The notes under the pieces: generated by a model | What the model was told of the DNA's origin: nothing | Database searches by the model: none | Seen by the model: only the letters and a program-made list of their open reading frames with translations | Source of the DNA: Chlorokybus atmophyticus | Lineage: Eukaryota > Streptophyta > Chlorokybophyceae > Chlorokybales > Chlorokybaceae | Assembly (NCBI GenBank): GCA_009103225.1 | Contig: RHPI01002076.1 | Location: forward strand, 126,755-190,754 | Direction: 5' to 3' | DNA: 64,000 nucleotides | Shown here: in pieces, positions 51,580 to 63,927 of the stretch | How positions within the stretch are numbered: the stretch's first letter is position 1 | How the letters are laid out: each line of letters starts with the position of its first letter | Made by a program: the position numbers and the translations under genes

Positions 51580-51800
51580 TTATTGTACTTGAGCCTAGAC
51601 TGCGCAGCCTGCATGGAGCAACATTGTACGGTGTGACGCTTGACGTACGCTGCTGGGTCCCCAGCCTTGGCAACAGAAAGGCGGCGCCTGGCTGCTTGCT
51701 CAGGGTCTTTCCCAGGCGCATTGTATTCTGTTTGGTAACGTATTGACAGGTTTGCGGCAATTATGCAGGCACAACAACTCACGCTTTGCACCCGTCTGCA
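51580..51800 (-). repeat. Repeat family R, copy 3 (partial, inverted)
   Basis: Shares GTGTGACGCT, GCTGCTGGG, CCCCAGCCTTGGC, AGGGTCTTT/GGGTCTTTG and TATTGACAGGT with copy 4, same strand. Confidence 0.75.
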
Positions 51801-51829
51801 GTCAGAGAGGCATTCTGAAACTGTGTGCT

Positions 51830-52200
51830 CGCAGTCTTGGCTGCAGTTGGTGGAATGTTGTCTTTCTCGCGCTTGCTTCGGAGTCTCTCGTCTGCCTTGA
51901 CAATTTCAAGCTTGCAGCGTGTGCGTGAACAGACAGCAAGACCCAGGCCTTTGCGCACAGGTGAGTACGCAAGCGTTAAACACGCATGCCTGTCAAATTT
52001 GAACAATGTCTCGTGTCCCTTCCTTACATGACCGGGCTCTAAAACTGTTGTAACCCATCACCTGTGCAATCTGGAGGCAGGCCTGCATCGCTTCAGCTCA
52101 CCATTAACGTCCACAGGTCAACAACAGGCAACGTTGTCAAGTTCCCAGACGTGCAGCTTGTGGTTCAAGGTGGGATTATAGAGGTGGCTTCTGACACAGC
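51830..52200 (+). pseudogene. BTB/POZ copy 3 (BTB-3), remnant
   Basis: FPDVQLVVQG at about 52140-52170 followed by GTGGG matches the first exon of BTB-1/2 (YCDVELMVQG). Upstream, CTTGACAATTTCAAGCTTGC (51896) matches CTTGAAGAGTTTGATGCTTG near 36490. No counterpart of the main BTB core exon was found downstream, so the copy is truncated. Confidence 0.5.
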
Positions 52201-52889
52201 ACAGCAGCGTGTTGTACGACCAACTATCGTGCAACTGGCCAGATCGCTATGGTAGTAGTGGAATGCACGTGTCAGAGTAGTTCACATGTTCCTTGCGGAC
52301 TGCGACGGAAACATGATTTGCTTACTGATCAAGGCAGGTAGCGTAACTTGTATAAGTATATCGAAACAGTGCGCCGGCTGCAGTGCACCGGCTGCTGTGA
52401 TATGGAGTATCTGCTGCATGTGTTGGACAACGTGGCCAGCAATGCGCTATGGGTATGTTCACGTGCACCGTTTGTGTCCTTCTTAGATTGTATAATAAAT
52501 AGAATGCATGGAATGTGGCATGCATGAGAGTGTGATACACACATGCATAAGCAGTCTACTCACCACACCATGAAGCACTTGCATTGACCACCGGGCTGCT
52601 AACCTAGCCACTACCTACCTACCTTCTCTACTGCCCATACCCCAATGGACATGCATGCATGCATGCGTTTGTCATCACTTGGATGACACCGCCACTGTGG
52701 CTGCCAGCCGGTGTGTTTGGAACTTGTTTGTATTGAATACAAAACTGTAAGCATCGGATATGGCATTATGGGCTCACAGCCTGATGCACGGCTGCCTGAG
52801 TGACTGCTAGACATAGTGTACTGCATCAATACAATAACCGTCCCGTGAATGCTTGCGCGCATGCCGGCTGGGAGCTGGTAGACAGTTAA
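52201..52889. other. Non-genic, between BTB-3 and block S copy 2
   Basis: About 690 bp. It includes a near-duplicate CGCCGGCTGCAGTGCACCGG (52373) and an ATGCATGCATGC run near 52650. No gene. Confidence 0.4.
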
Positions 52890-54768
52890 TCAATATGCTG
52901 CTGGTGCTGCGCCTGTGGCAGATGCTGTGAATGACTCTACTGTGGGTATACATAGGGCAAAGTAACTAACCCTGATACTCTTGCTGCAGTGCGTTGCAAC
53001 ATCATGGAGTCCTGCTGTGAACAAGCTGGTGGATTCCGAATCATGGAGTCCTGCACGCAGCTGTGCCCGAATCCTAGCTGCTGTTCGTGTGGCAGCTGTA
53101 CTCACAGCATGGGAGCAAGTGAGCGCGCATGGCACGTCTTTGCAAATGCGCACAAGTAACAACGCTCACAAACATAGCGCGTTTGCACACTGCATGTGCG
53201 TGTACGCATCTCTTGGATGCATCTCTCTCACGCAAGTGAGCGCGTGCTTGCGCATGCCTGTGCGGGCAGGCGGGCGGGCTTACAAAAGTAGTACACGCAC
53301 GTGCACATCAGCGCACCCGTGCACCCGTGCAAATGTACATACAACGCGAAGTGCAGGGTGTGCCCTTGCGCATGTTTGCGCATGTGCATGCCGATTTGTG
53401 TGCACTTACAAGAAACGCACATACCGTTTGTGCGCTTGTTACAAGGGCCCACGAGCGTGCATGTGCGCACGAGCGCGCAGGATCATAGTCGCCCAAGCGC
53501 ATGCACACACATGCATGTGCGCGCATTTTGTACGCATGTCACTCGCATATGGTTGTTTCACAAAAGAACTCCGACGGAATTCAATGCGTGCAATGCTTCG
53601 CACATACACAACATGCATGATATGCATCACACATGCATAGGCAACAGCAGCACTCAGTTCAGCAATCACCACTGGGCTACTTTAGTACCTCCATCTACCT
53701 CCACACCTGTCACTACTACCTCTACTATGTACAGGATATGCGAGGTGCTAATACAGGCATGCATTCAAAAGCAGTTGACTACAAACAGCTAGCAACACGC
53801 CCCTGAATGCTGCATACACAACCACTGGGCTTACTCTACTCGCTCCCCTACTACTACTCCTACCGCCCCCCCTGTTAGTCATGCACGCATGCATTCACGG
53901 CAGTCCTTGTTCCTTGCATTGTGCAACTGACCGCGGCTGTGGTCAGCGACCAATCCTTGCAATGAATAGTATAGTATTCAAGGATTATGGCGTGCATGAG
54001 AATGTCAGCGATAGCATCAGCAGCAGACCCAACAGACGTCCCCTCCCTCCCCCACATATCGCCACCGTGGCGATACGTGGTGACCACCCAACGTGGGTCG
54101 GTGACCGTGACGCCCCACACGCCTAATGTCATCAACTCAATTGCAGCCTTAGGATTCTGTTAGCGTACGCATGATGCATGTACGGCAGGCACAGACACTT
54201 CCTCCGTGGCTGATTGTCGTCGCTGTGTATGCGCGCGTGCCTACATGTGCATGCATCATGATGCGTGCACGCGTGTACATCAAATGCAGGACATGCATGC
54301 GCATGCACAACGTGTAGTCCAGTCAGCACGCAGCAACACATGCAAGGTGTCATACAAATGACATTTAGTTGACCACCGGGCTACTACTAGCACGCTAATC
54401 TACTGCCTCTACCCCGTTAGACATGCAGCAGTCAATATGCAGTTGGTAATCACCTGCCCACATGGGCGTTGGTTAGTTGTTGGCGCTTTTGGTCACGCAG
54501 ACAGCATGCAAATTGGCGACCAGGACTCCCCCTCCCTCTCTCCCTAGCTCCGCCGCCTTCCTCGCCCTCTGCAAGCGATGCAGCAGGGTTTGCTGGGTTG
54601 TGTCGTAGTTGCGTTGCACTGCCGACGTCAGCAATGCCTTGTCCAGTGCCCCCTCCGCACAGGTTGTGCTGTGTTCGGTTCGGGTGCTGGGCTGGTTAGG
54701 TGCTGGTTGGGGATGTGTGCACACGTGCACGCTTGAGTCCGTGCCCATAGTATTTGCTGTACCCAAAG

Positions 54769-54818
<50 letters not shown>

Positions 54819-55560
54819 CCGGTCACCTGGAAATTACGCGTGCACGCACATGCATTGGTTGTACGTGTATAATTTATCTGGGGTAGTAAATTTACCAAAC
54901 CTTCTTGTGTAAGCATGTACGTAGTCCTGAAGGAATGGACCTCAGCGCAACCTGCTTAACACGGTGCTCTTGCCTTCTAGCATCACCGTGATGCACACAC
55001 GTAAGATGACCATATGTGTGTTTGCATGCGCACGTATACACGTGTAAATGCGTGCATGCGTGCGGCTGGGACGTCCCCGTGCGCACGCACACACGTTCTG
55101 CTAATTGGTATCTCAATTGTTGAGCATACGGATGCGCGCACAGTCGCATGTATGCAAACACCTGTCAGTTCGCAGCACACTCAGTTTGGATTTGTAAAGA
55201 CTACAGCGCTGTCAGCATGCTATGCTTCAGTAAAGCATGCGACAGTCAGTGCTGTCCGCATATTGCAGCATTCTTGCTGGCAACAAGCACTGCGTACACT
55301 ATGTAGTGCTTAGTGCAGAGACAAATAACAGAAACAATATCTAGCTGGCATGATAAGTAGTACCGCAGTTGCATGTGCAGCACCTGTGAGCGTGTCTGAA
55401 CCTATATATGGTTGGCTAGTCGATGAACTCGCTGCATAGACACATTTGCTGTTGTCGTCTTATTGCAACGTGCACCTGATGAGAAATCTTTATGCTGTCG
55501 TCGTAGCTGATATCCATCACGCAAGACATCTTGTTTGCACCCTATTAGTTGAAATATGAC
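52890..55560. repeat. Segmental duplication block S, copy 2
   Basis: Same anchors as copy 1 at 44.27-46.02 kb, but about 0.9 kb longer through R-Y tracts and inserted sequence at 53.6-54.8 kb. A direct repeat ATCATGGAGTCCTGC occurs at about 53002 and 53040. No gene seen. Confidence 0.78.
54771..54815. repeat. (AC)n microsatellite
   Basis: About 22 AC units. Confidence 0.97.
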
Positions 55561-55599
55561 GTGATGTGAACGCGCAGCTTCTCTCACCTCACCTCACCT

Positions 55600-56402
55600 C
55601 ATGTCACCTGCGTTTCTTCAATTTCATTTTTCTTCCCTGAGCATGACACCAATGCAGGCCTATTGCGCAAGTGGTCATGGGCAAAGGGACCACCATGGCC
55701 GCCGCCGCCAGAGTGTAGCTTGCTTGCTTGACGAAAGTAGCAAAGGCTTCCCAAGCCAGTGTCCTCAGTGCTAGGGGCGTGCTTGTGGAGCAGCATGCTG
55801 GGAGGCGACGGCGGCGGCGACCGTCCTCAGCTCTGTGGTGTGTCGGCGCAGGTGATGATCAATGAGGCCCACGGCCAGGCGAGCGTGGAAGATCATGCGC
55901 TGCTGCTCCGTGCGGGGTTTGTCCAGCTTCTCCTCCGTGAGGAGACTCCATGTACCAGGCTGTACGCAAGGCGCAAGGCTTGCAAATGCCTGGTGCAGCG
56001 ACTGTAAAGGGATAAAGCAGCTCAGAAAGGACACCAAGGTAAGGCCAGCCCCTGCAGAGACCAAGCAGGGTCTGGGATGGTGCGAGGCAACTTGTAAGGC
56101 TGGAAGCTAACTTTTCTGACTTTACCATTGCACTGGTGGCTCTTGAACCATTGCAGCCCACCTGGACTTTACAGCGGCAAGGCACTTTGAGGCAAGGTCC
56201 ATCATGCGTGCATTGCCACACAGATTATTGACGGCTGACTGTTAGCTATTGACATTAAGTGTTTCTGTCGGCTATGCCCATCACGTCACATCAACTTCAG
56301 CATGCGTACAAAGTACGCATGCTGCCTGAGGCTGTCAGAACCCGAGAGTCCAAGGCAAGGATTGTGTTAAGCGGCCAGCCGGTTTGCGCAAGAGTATCCT
56401 CC
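55600..56402 (+). other. RBR-C upstream flank (shared block, inverted)
   Basis: Inverted relative to the A and B flanks and abutting block S copy 2. A plus-strand frame (55759-56007) reads HGQASVEDHALLLRAG and CKCLVQ, related to the A-flank frame. Includes the hairpin at 56298-56324. Confidence 0.6.
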
Positions 56403-58790
56403 ATGATGGCGGTGGCAGCTGATGGTGGCGATGCATATGTGCTTGCTTTGGAGCTCCAGCTGCAGGAACTTCATGCCCAGCGTCGGCTGGAGCAGGACGC
56501 TGCCTTGGCGCTGTGCCTTCAACTGCAGCCTGAAGACGATGATCCAACCTTTGGCTGCCAGTTAACAGCCGATGACATTGTCGGTGAGCTCCTTGAACTA
56601 TGCCAGCCTTGAGAAGACATCAACTTGTGCTCAAGTACATGCAGCACAGCATGCAACCTGTGGTTCAGTGCAAGAGCCCGGCTTGTCTGCCTCCAGCATG
56701 ACGGATAGCACGGGGCGTGCTGTCTGTCATGAATGAGAAGTTCCATTGGTCACTACCAGTGTTTTCAGGGGTAGCATCAGGCATGTGTATGCTCGCTACT
56801 GACATACCTGGGCAGCTAAAGATATCACCAGCAGCGGCTACAGTGTTGCGCCAATACCACTGCAGCTGTTGGAGTGCAACGATGCCTTGTCCTTGCTTGA
56901 CGAACAAATTGAAGCCCTCAGTCAAGTGCTGCAGGCAATCAAGGACAGCGAGGTAGCGTACTACTTAGGCAAAACTGTGGTGCATGCATATGCATGGGCT
57001 GCAGCAGCACCATGGTGAGATCGTGCATGCATCAGGTGGCAGTGGCTCTGCATGAGGTTGAGGAAAGGCAGCACACAATTGTCGCACACGATGTTGAGTT
57101 TGCCAAGTATCTAGCAGCTGTTTCCGAGCACGAGTGGAGGGTTCATGGCGACAACTTTTCTAGACCGATACCGTCCGGAGGCGAAGAAACCGGTAACACG
57201 CCAACACAACCTTAGTTGTAGTTGTTTCAACACTTTGCTCAACTCTCAACTCGACAAGATGAGTGCATTCTCTGCGGCAGTGGTTTCAAAGAAATCACTG
57301 ACTCTGTCACTGGCTCTCTGGCAGAGCCATCGCCGTTGAAGAACCATAAGGGAGTGGTTGGCTCGTGCGCGGAAAAAGGCCTTGAGTGAAGGCTATAAAG
57401 CTGACTTGATTGACTGCATGATTTGTCTTAATCGGTGCCACAGACGGTGAGCTTTCTCGTGTTTTAAACACTGCAGACACTCGATGGACTGTTCTCAATG
57501 CCTGCCCAAGCTTGTCTGAGGTCGCAGGAGACTTGCCATCCATTGTTGCCGCTGGACATTACGGCAGTGCCCGATTGCTCAACCAGCGCCCGTGCAAGCG
57601 GCTGCGAACACAAGATCTGTTTTATGTGCGCGGCTGAGTACATCCGCATTGAGCTTGACGAACACAAGTATCCCATCAGATGCGCGCACCCGGGTTGCAT
57701 GTAAGTCACTTACACAGTGTGCTTGTGCTCGCCACAGTGTGCGTGTGCGTGTAAAACAATCGGCAACAGTAGTCGCCCGGTTTGGTGTGGTCTCATGGTA
57801 CCTGCGCACATATTCACCAACTGTACAGGTGGATTTTTGGTCTTGACGATGTGAACAAGGCTATTCGACATGATGCCAAGCGGTTGGCTCTCGTCCAGCG
57901 TCTGGCGGTGGAGGCTGGCATGAAGAACAAAGTGTACTGCCCGCACACACAATGCGAGGCCGTGATGGACATACTCAACCCCAAAGGCAAGATTGACTGT
58001 TTCAAGTGCCACCGCCCTTTCTGCGCTACATGCCGAACCGCCTGGCACACTGGCTACTCGTGCGAAGAGTACCAGGCGCTGCCTGACCACTTGAGGTGGC
58101 ACACCATGCGCGTACACTTGTCTTTGGAACAACAGCTAGCAATGCTGAGTTATTGGGTTTTAACAGAACCGCAGAAGATTTGCAGATGCTGCGCCTGGCT
58201 CAGCAAAAACTTTGGCGTCGCTGTCCAAATTGCAAGCACATGGTGGAAAGGAACCCGGTGGGATGCAACTTCATGATGTGCCGTTGCAAATCAGCATTCT
58301 GCTATCAGGTGTCTGCCAGTGTTGCGGTGTTTATAAGTACTGGTTGGCCATGTTATGCATCCCTGCACACCCACGCACACACGCACGCATGCATGTACTT
58401 CAGTAGTACTCGCGTATCCACACATGCATGCGCACGCGGACACACCCAGCGGCATGCGTGATGAGAGTATGTCATATGCTCCGCTGAGCTGCAACCTCTA
58501 ATTCTGTCACTCCAATGTCAGTGCGGTGTCGCGTACATCAATCTAGTTGCCAACGCCAACAACAGCCATGGCAAACCAGGCTGCCAATGTGGACTCTTCG
58601 AGCGCCCCGCAGGTAATCGAGGATGGAGATCATCATGATGACGTGGGGATGCTGATATGACCGACAACAGGCTCGTGAACCGCCGACAACAAGTCCGTCG
58701 TTCCAATCACACGTGCCATTGCGGCAAGCTGACCGCCGCCATGGCATCCACCGCTGCTGGTTCGGCATGAAGATGAACGAGATGTCTAGC
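56403..58790 (+). pseudogene. RBR-type E3 ligase copy C, disabled
   Basis: Eight exon equivalents with conserved splice sites: 56403-56583, 56816-56952, 57036-57192, 57325-57446, 57528-57700, 57829-58095, 58167-58308, 58522-58638. Exons 1-3 and 5-7 are open: RING1 CEHKICFMC, IBR CPHTQC...CFKCHRPFCATC, RING2 CPNCKHMVERNPVGCNFMMC. Exon 4 carries one extra A in an A-run (five A versus four in B) that causes a stop, and lacks one base just before its end. Exon 8 stops at 58636 in the acidic linker, and the zinc-finger region (to about 58790) is recognisable only across frames (TGCCATTGCGGC, CACCGCTGCTGG). Disabled unless the exon 4 indels are sequencing errors; the 3' decay makes that unlikely to save the finger. 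Confidence 0.8.
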
Positions 58791-59149
58791 TGTGACCTGC
58801 TTGACTTTTTGTACATACAATGTTGTATTGGGTCTTGTAGGTGGTGCAATTTGCCACGAGTACGTTTGGTCACTCTGTAGCCAACGTAGTTTTGACAACG
58901 ACAATCCGTTGTCTGTCATCCAAAAGTCTATTGATACAATACCGATGGTTGGAAGGAGGGCTGTAGGGCTGTGGACATCTTCCACAACGGTTACCTGCGT
59001 CAATGTAAGCTTGCTATGCTATGCGCATGTACGCAGGAGTGATAGCGAACCCTTTGCAGCAGCATGTACATATGTATTCGTACTTACACATTACAAGTTG
59101 AAGGCGCGCACCAAATGAGGACACGACGGCGTTATGCGTGTTGTGCGCA
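58791..59149. other. Non-genic, downstream of RBR-C
   Basis: About 360 bp; nothing recognisable. Confidence 0.4.
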
Positions 59150-59600
59150 TGTCACATGTGTCGCTTGATCGTAAATGCCTAGACTGCGCCGCAGGCTGTA
59201 TTGTGCAGCGTACAGCATGATGTATCATATCCAGCAGTGTGACGCTGCTGGGCATGCCCCCCAGCCTTGGCTACTGAAACGCTGTGCTGCCTAGCGTTTT
59301 GGTTCGGGTCTTTGCGCTAACCCATTTGTTCGGCAATGCATTGACAGGTCCGCCCCGATCATGCATGAAGTCTCTAAGGACTCTCGCGGCATAATGTACT
59401 TTGCAAGGCAGCTGCTTTGGTCGCTGCGGTAGTCACCCTCCCATGGTGAGGAAGGTGTCCATTGCTCACATGCAGCCACTGGCACGGGAGCTGCGCAGTT
59501 TCCAGCTGGAAGGGGCAACCTGACGGTCTGCTTCTTGATGCTCGCCCTCAGCTGACCTCTGCGCTTGACAGTGGTGCCCACAAGCATACCTCCTTATGGC
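59150..59600 (-). repeat. Repeat family R, copy 4
   Basis: Minus-strand copy colinear with copy 2. On the minus strand it reads AGNCAAPVPVAACEQWTPSS...GDYRSDQSSCLAKYIM and shares CCAAGGCTGGGG and CTGTACGCTGC/AACGTACAGC blocks. Confidence 0.75.
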
Positions 59601-59955
59601 TTTGGCAGCGCCCGTCTCCCCTCAACACCCGACTGCGCTGGATGCATGCATTGACGTGTTCAACGTTGCTAGCGTGTTTGTGCATGCTGGGTTCAAGGTT
59701 GTTCCTTCAGTTCTGTGGCACGATCGATGCTACTCCATCAGTCCTCAACCGCACAACCTACATGCTTGGAGTAAACGCTGATCTGCTGCGCTGGTTGCTG
59801 ACAGCCAAGCTGATGTAACGTGTCACACCAAGTTGGAGCATATGTTACAGAAGGCTTGGCTGCAGTTCATTGGCAAATCCGCCAGTCCATAAGGTAAAGC
59901 TGACCAGGTGCATGAGTACTACCCATACTTTCATGACAAATCTAGTGCTAATTGC

Positions 59956-59997
59956 CAAAGCCAGCACTGCTTGTAGTATCATGCAGTGCTGGCTTTG
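59956..59997. repeat. Hairpin, 15-bp perfect stem
   Basis: CAAAGCCAGCACTGC and its exact inverse around a 12-base loop. Confidence 0.95.
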
Positions 59998-60160
59998 CTT
60001 CCATGCAGCAGGTGCAGCAGCACTTCTGGCATCCTCAGCCAAGTAGCTGTCATCTTAGATTGCATGCCCAGCATGCTGCTTGCATGCAGCATAATCTGAG
60101 CAGTATCCAACACAGCCGCCGCCATGCGCGATTCTTGGTACTCTCGAGTCTCACCTGCTG

Positions 60161-60238
60161 CCGCAGAGTATGCATGACCTCTCAAGACCTCCTGTGCATC
60201 CGCAGAGTATGCATGACCTCTCAAGACCTTCTGTGCAT
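60161..60238. repeat. 39-bp tandem duplication
   Basis: Two adjacent 39-bp units (60161-60199, 60200-60238), beginning CCGCAGAGTATGCATGACC, differ at one base. Confidence 0.95.
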
Positions 60239-62739
60239 CCGCTCTCTCGATACCAGGTGAGTAACGTTAATGGAACGCTGTGGGCTGATGGCGAAAGATT
60301 GGTTCTACTTGTGTATGCATGGCAAGCGTAGATGCATACGCATTCACTTTGCAGAGCATCAACATATTTGCACGCGCAAGTGAATACGCAAGCATATGCG
60401 AAGCAGCAAGGCTCGCGTACGCACATAGACACGTGATCATGTGCGCGTTAGATATGCGCATGATGCAAACACATGCTGCTCAGCACACTTTGTGCCGCTG
60501 TAGACAGATGTGCGCGAAGACGCACATGTGTCTTTGATGGCATGCGCGTGTGAGTAAGCTATGAGTTCACTGTTTGTGACATTCCAGATGCCGATGGAGC
60601 ATTAACTCGTGGCGTTCTTGAACCGTTCATGCCTGCAGTGCGTTGCTTGATGTGTTTGAACCGATCTCAAGTCTATGATGTTGCATGTTGTGGCTCGCAC
60701 CCGGTTTGCTGCGTACGGGCGTAGTCACTAGCGCTATGCACAGGATCTCCGGCACTGAGACATGCATCCAAACACAACGCACACGCCGGGTAGCATGCCA
60801 AACCGTGCCTGTGCCGAGTGCAGGAATTGACAAGAAAATAACTGCCTCTCGCAGTATCTTGCCAACGGTGGCTGATGGACAGCGGCTGCGAAAAGCTTTA
60901 AAGGCTGGAGTGCAGGGATGGTGTTGCTAGCATATCTGGTAAGCTTGCAACACCCACCTGATGCACGTCCTGTTATGGCTACTTGTGGCTTTTTCATGTT
61001 CAATGTTGAGCTAACGGAACAAAACAACGTGTCTTTTCCAAGATTTCCCATGCAGCAGTGGCTGATGAGGAGATGACGTGCTGATCCGTTGGTCAAGGCG
61101 TGAGCATTGTTTAGCAATTTGGCTCAGCAATTTGCTGTCGGATGCACTACTTAGCACTATACTGCACCGCATGATGCTGCATACATGGTGGTCATTTGTG
61201 GTTGCAGCCTAGTCTTGCAGTCATTGGTGTTCAATCTGTCGCTCAAGCGTTGCCATGCAACAACCTTCTCACTGACATGTCCTTTTGAAGGCTGCTTCGG
61301 CACTCTAGCGAACAGTTCTGTTGGTGCGGGCCTGCATTGCAGGTTGAAACCATCAGATGGTGGTTGCTGGTAGCGTTGTCCATCCTTGTGCAAGTCAACG
61401 CATCCAATGCATCATTGAAGTGCTTCAAGTATCAGCAAGGTGGGGGGGTTGAACGTGCACTGCCTTGTGCAGCCTGCCCAGTTGCCGCAATTTGAAGTTG
61501 GGGGCAAGCACCTGTGCATGCTTGGTTGCTCGCAGTCACACTGTGACATTGCCGATTGCTTCTAGGCCGTGTTTAACAACCTGTTCCTGTTCAACATGGC
61601 GGACTCCTGCCAGTGGGGGAAGCTGTGGTCGACACAGTAGAGTGCGTTATCAAGTTCGCTGCTCTGTTCATCGGCTGCGTTGGCGTAAGGCACGTAAGTT
61701 GGTAGGTTAAGGCAAATGGCTAGCGATTGGCTCTGTTTGGCAATGCCAGCATACATGCTGCCTCACATGCGTTCAGCACATACGTGAGGCAAGTGGCAGT
61801 TGAGCTGTCGCCTGCATGCTTCAGTAATGGACGGTTTAGTGCAATGCGTGGTTGGACTTGCCACTTGAAACCTTTGTTGTTGCAACAAGTACAATGGCAG
61901 CCAGACACCCTGCTGAGCCTGCCTTTGTTTTTTCGCCAGAAGTGACAGTGTTTTACGGTTCTTGTGCACTGACTCCTGGCCCCAGCGACTCTGCCGTCGT
62001 CATGCTCTGACAGAGTGCAGCATCCATGCACTGCAGGAAATGATCTCACATTCTTGAATGGTCATTGCAGCTAAAGGCCACGGGATGGCCTCATGGTGGC
62101 TTACGCTGTTGTGAAAGCTTACAGAACGAGATAAGTGGCAGGCCTCTGTGGGTGACTGGCAAGTTGAAGTTGAAGAGTTAAAGAGTTCATGCAGCACTTC
62201 AAGTGCCAGCGTGGTGCTGCTTGCTGCATGGTTTCCATGCGCCATGCTAGAGTGCTGCCATTGCTGAAACCACGTGGCACACGTCATTGTGCCTGCAGGG
62301 CATCATCTCCCAGAAGCAAACAAGTGTGTACGTTCAAGTGCTTGCTTGCATGTCATATCGCCAATGATGATCACCGTCATGAGGCAGCTCGAACAGTTGT
62401 GGAGTGTAAAGGATGCTGACAATCTGTCGCAGTCAAATCTTTGATTCATGTAGAGCACTTCTGGCTGACCTTGGTCTTCCTGTCATTGAGTCAACTAAAC
62501 CTGGCAGGTCTTCTTTCCTTTGGTGTGTTGTGGGGCTTCCGACCAAGAGTGGTGCGTGGAAAGCGCTGTTGCGCAGTCATAGCGGCGCAAAAGTGTACGA
62601 CAGTGTTGTAGCGTGATGCTGTGACAATCTGCTATAGTGACAACCTCGCTGTGAGCAAGTAATGGTGGAACGCTTCAAGCGCTTGCATTGATGACGTCAA
62701 CTATTGCCCTCATCACCACGGTTGCAAAGTTGTGCATGG

Positions 62740-63715
62740 TCTGTTGATGGTAGAAAAAGTGTCAACAGCATGTGTTGTGTGTTGCACTTGTTTCTAACAA
62801 ACGTCATGAGGATCATTCTCAACTATCTGATGATCACTCCTGAGAAGGAGTGGCGGGAGCGTGGTGCCACTTACATGAGACCAATACCGGTTGGAGAACA
62901 AGGTGAAGCAAACCGGCCGGTAACACCCAAACAGTGCCAACACCATGGATTGCTGTTTGCACGCCAATGTACACAACTCTTGGCAAGATACGTGCATTCT
63001 CTGTGGCAGTGGCTTGGCTTCAGACAACTCAGAGCCACCTTTGTAAGAAGAGTCCAAAGCGGTCGGCTCGTGCGCGGAAAAGGCCTCGAGTGAAGAAGAC
63101 GAACCCAACCCGTGGTTCACTGCATGGTCTGTCTTGCATCAGTGCGGGCACCGGTGGGCTGTTTGGTGGTTCCAGCACTTCACGTGATAGTTGTCTCACT
63201 TCATATCAACACCGTGTTGATATAGAGTGACTTGCCTAAGTACGTGTGGGTTTGCAGGATACGTGCCTTCCATCCATCGTTGCCACTGGACAATGCGGCC
63301 ATGCCAGAGTGCTCAACCAACGCCCGTGCAAACGGCTGCAAACACAACATCTGTTCCGGGTGCGCAGCCGGGTACATCCGCATCGAGCTGGCAGAACATA
63401 AGTACCCCAGCATGCGTGCGCACCCGGGTTGCATGTACTAAAGTCCGAAGCACTATTGTGTGTGCATGTTGGCAACATCATCATGATCGTCGCCTGGTAC
63501 AGAGGTCTCATGTTACAATACCATGAGGTCCTCGCGCACATGTGTGACACCTGTACAGGTGGGCTTCTGGGGTTCAAACCCAAACAAGTTGTTGATGTGA
63601 AGGAGATCATCATCCAACATGAGGCTGCGGGTTGCTCTCTTCCAGCGTCTGGCGGCGGACTGGGTGTCCGTCTCAAACTGCCTGGCCAGCCACATCGTGC
63701 ATTGCATGTAACCCA
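62740..63715 (+). pseudogene. RBR-type E3 ligase copy D, decayed
   Basis: Exon 3-like sequence ends KEWRERGATYMRPIPVG (A: HEWQDRGATYMRPMPVG). Exon 4-like sequence (AEKASSEEDE, then CMVCLASV after a frame change) follows near 63080-63160. Exon 5-like sequence 63257-63434 keeps CKHNICSGCAAGYIRIELAE but has a 4-base TCCA duplication near its start. The IBR exon equivalent (63559-63710) is recognisable only by DNA (GTGGGCTTCTGGGGTTC, CTTCCAGCGTCTGGCGG) with several indels. Exons 1-2 are not found. Closest in exon 4 to copy A (SSEED). Confidence 0.75.
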
Positions 63716-63783
63716 CATGTACGCATGCACAACGCATGCAAGCTCGTATACGTGGAGAGATTCTGCCGGGGGACCTGTGTGTG

Positions 63784-63830
63784 GGTGAGTAACCATACAC
63801 AGTGGTGAGTAACCATACACAGTGGTGAGT
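63784..63830. repeat. 20-bp tandem repeat
   Basis: GGTGAGTAACCATACACAGT twice plus a partial third unit. Confidence 0.93.
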
Positions 63831-63923
63831 GAGACTTAGTCCCCATCTTCATCTTGCCTGTTGATGACGAAGCGAATGTCGTCTGCGTTGAGCTTGAGTG
63901 TGAGGACAGATGTCAATGTTGGA

Positions 63924-63927
63924 AGGA

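Larger units (their letters stand above)
59601..62700. other. Non-genic region with small repeats
   Basis: About 3.1 kb between repeat R copy 4 and RBR-D. It contains a 15-bp-stem hairpin (59956-59997), a 39-bp direct repeat (60161-60238), an R-Y stretch (60330-60550) and a short RING-like frame (60590-60730). Several small frames near 61.2-62.6 kb have no recognisable motif or splice-supported partner. Confidence 0.4.
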
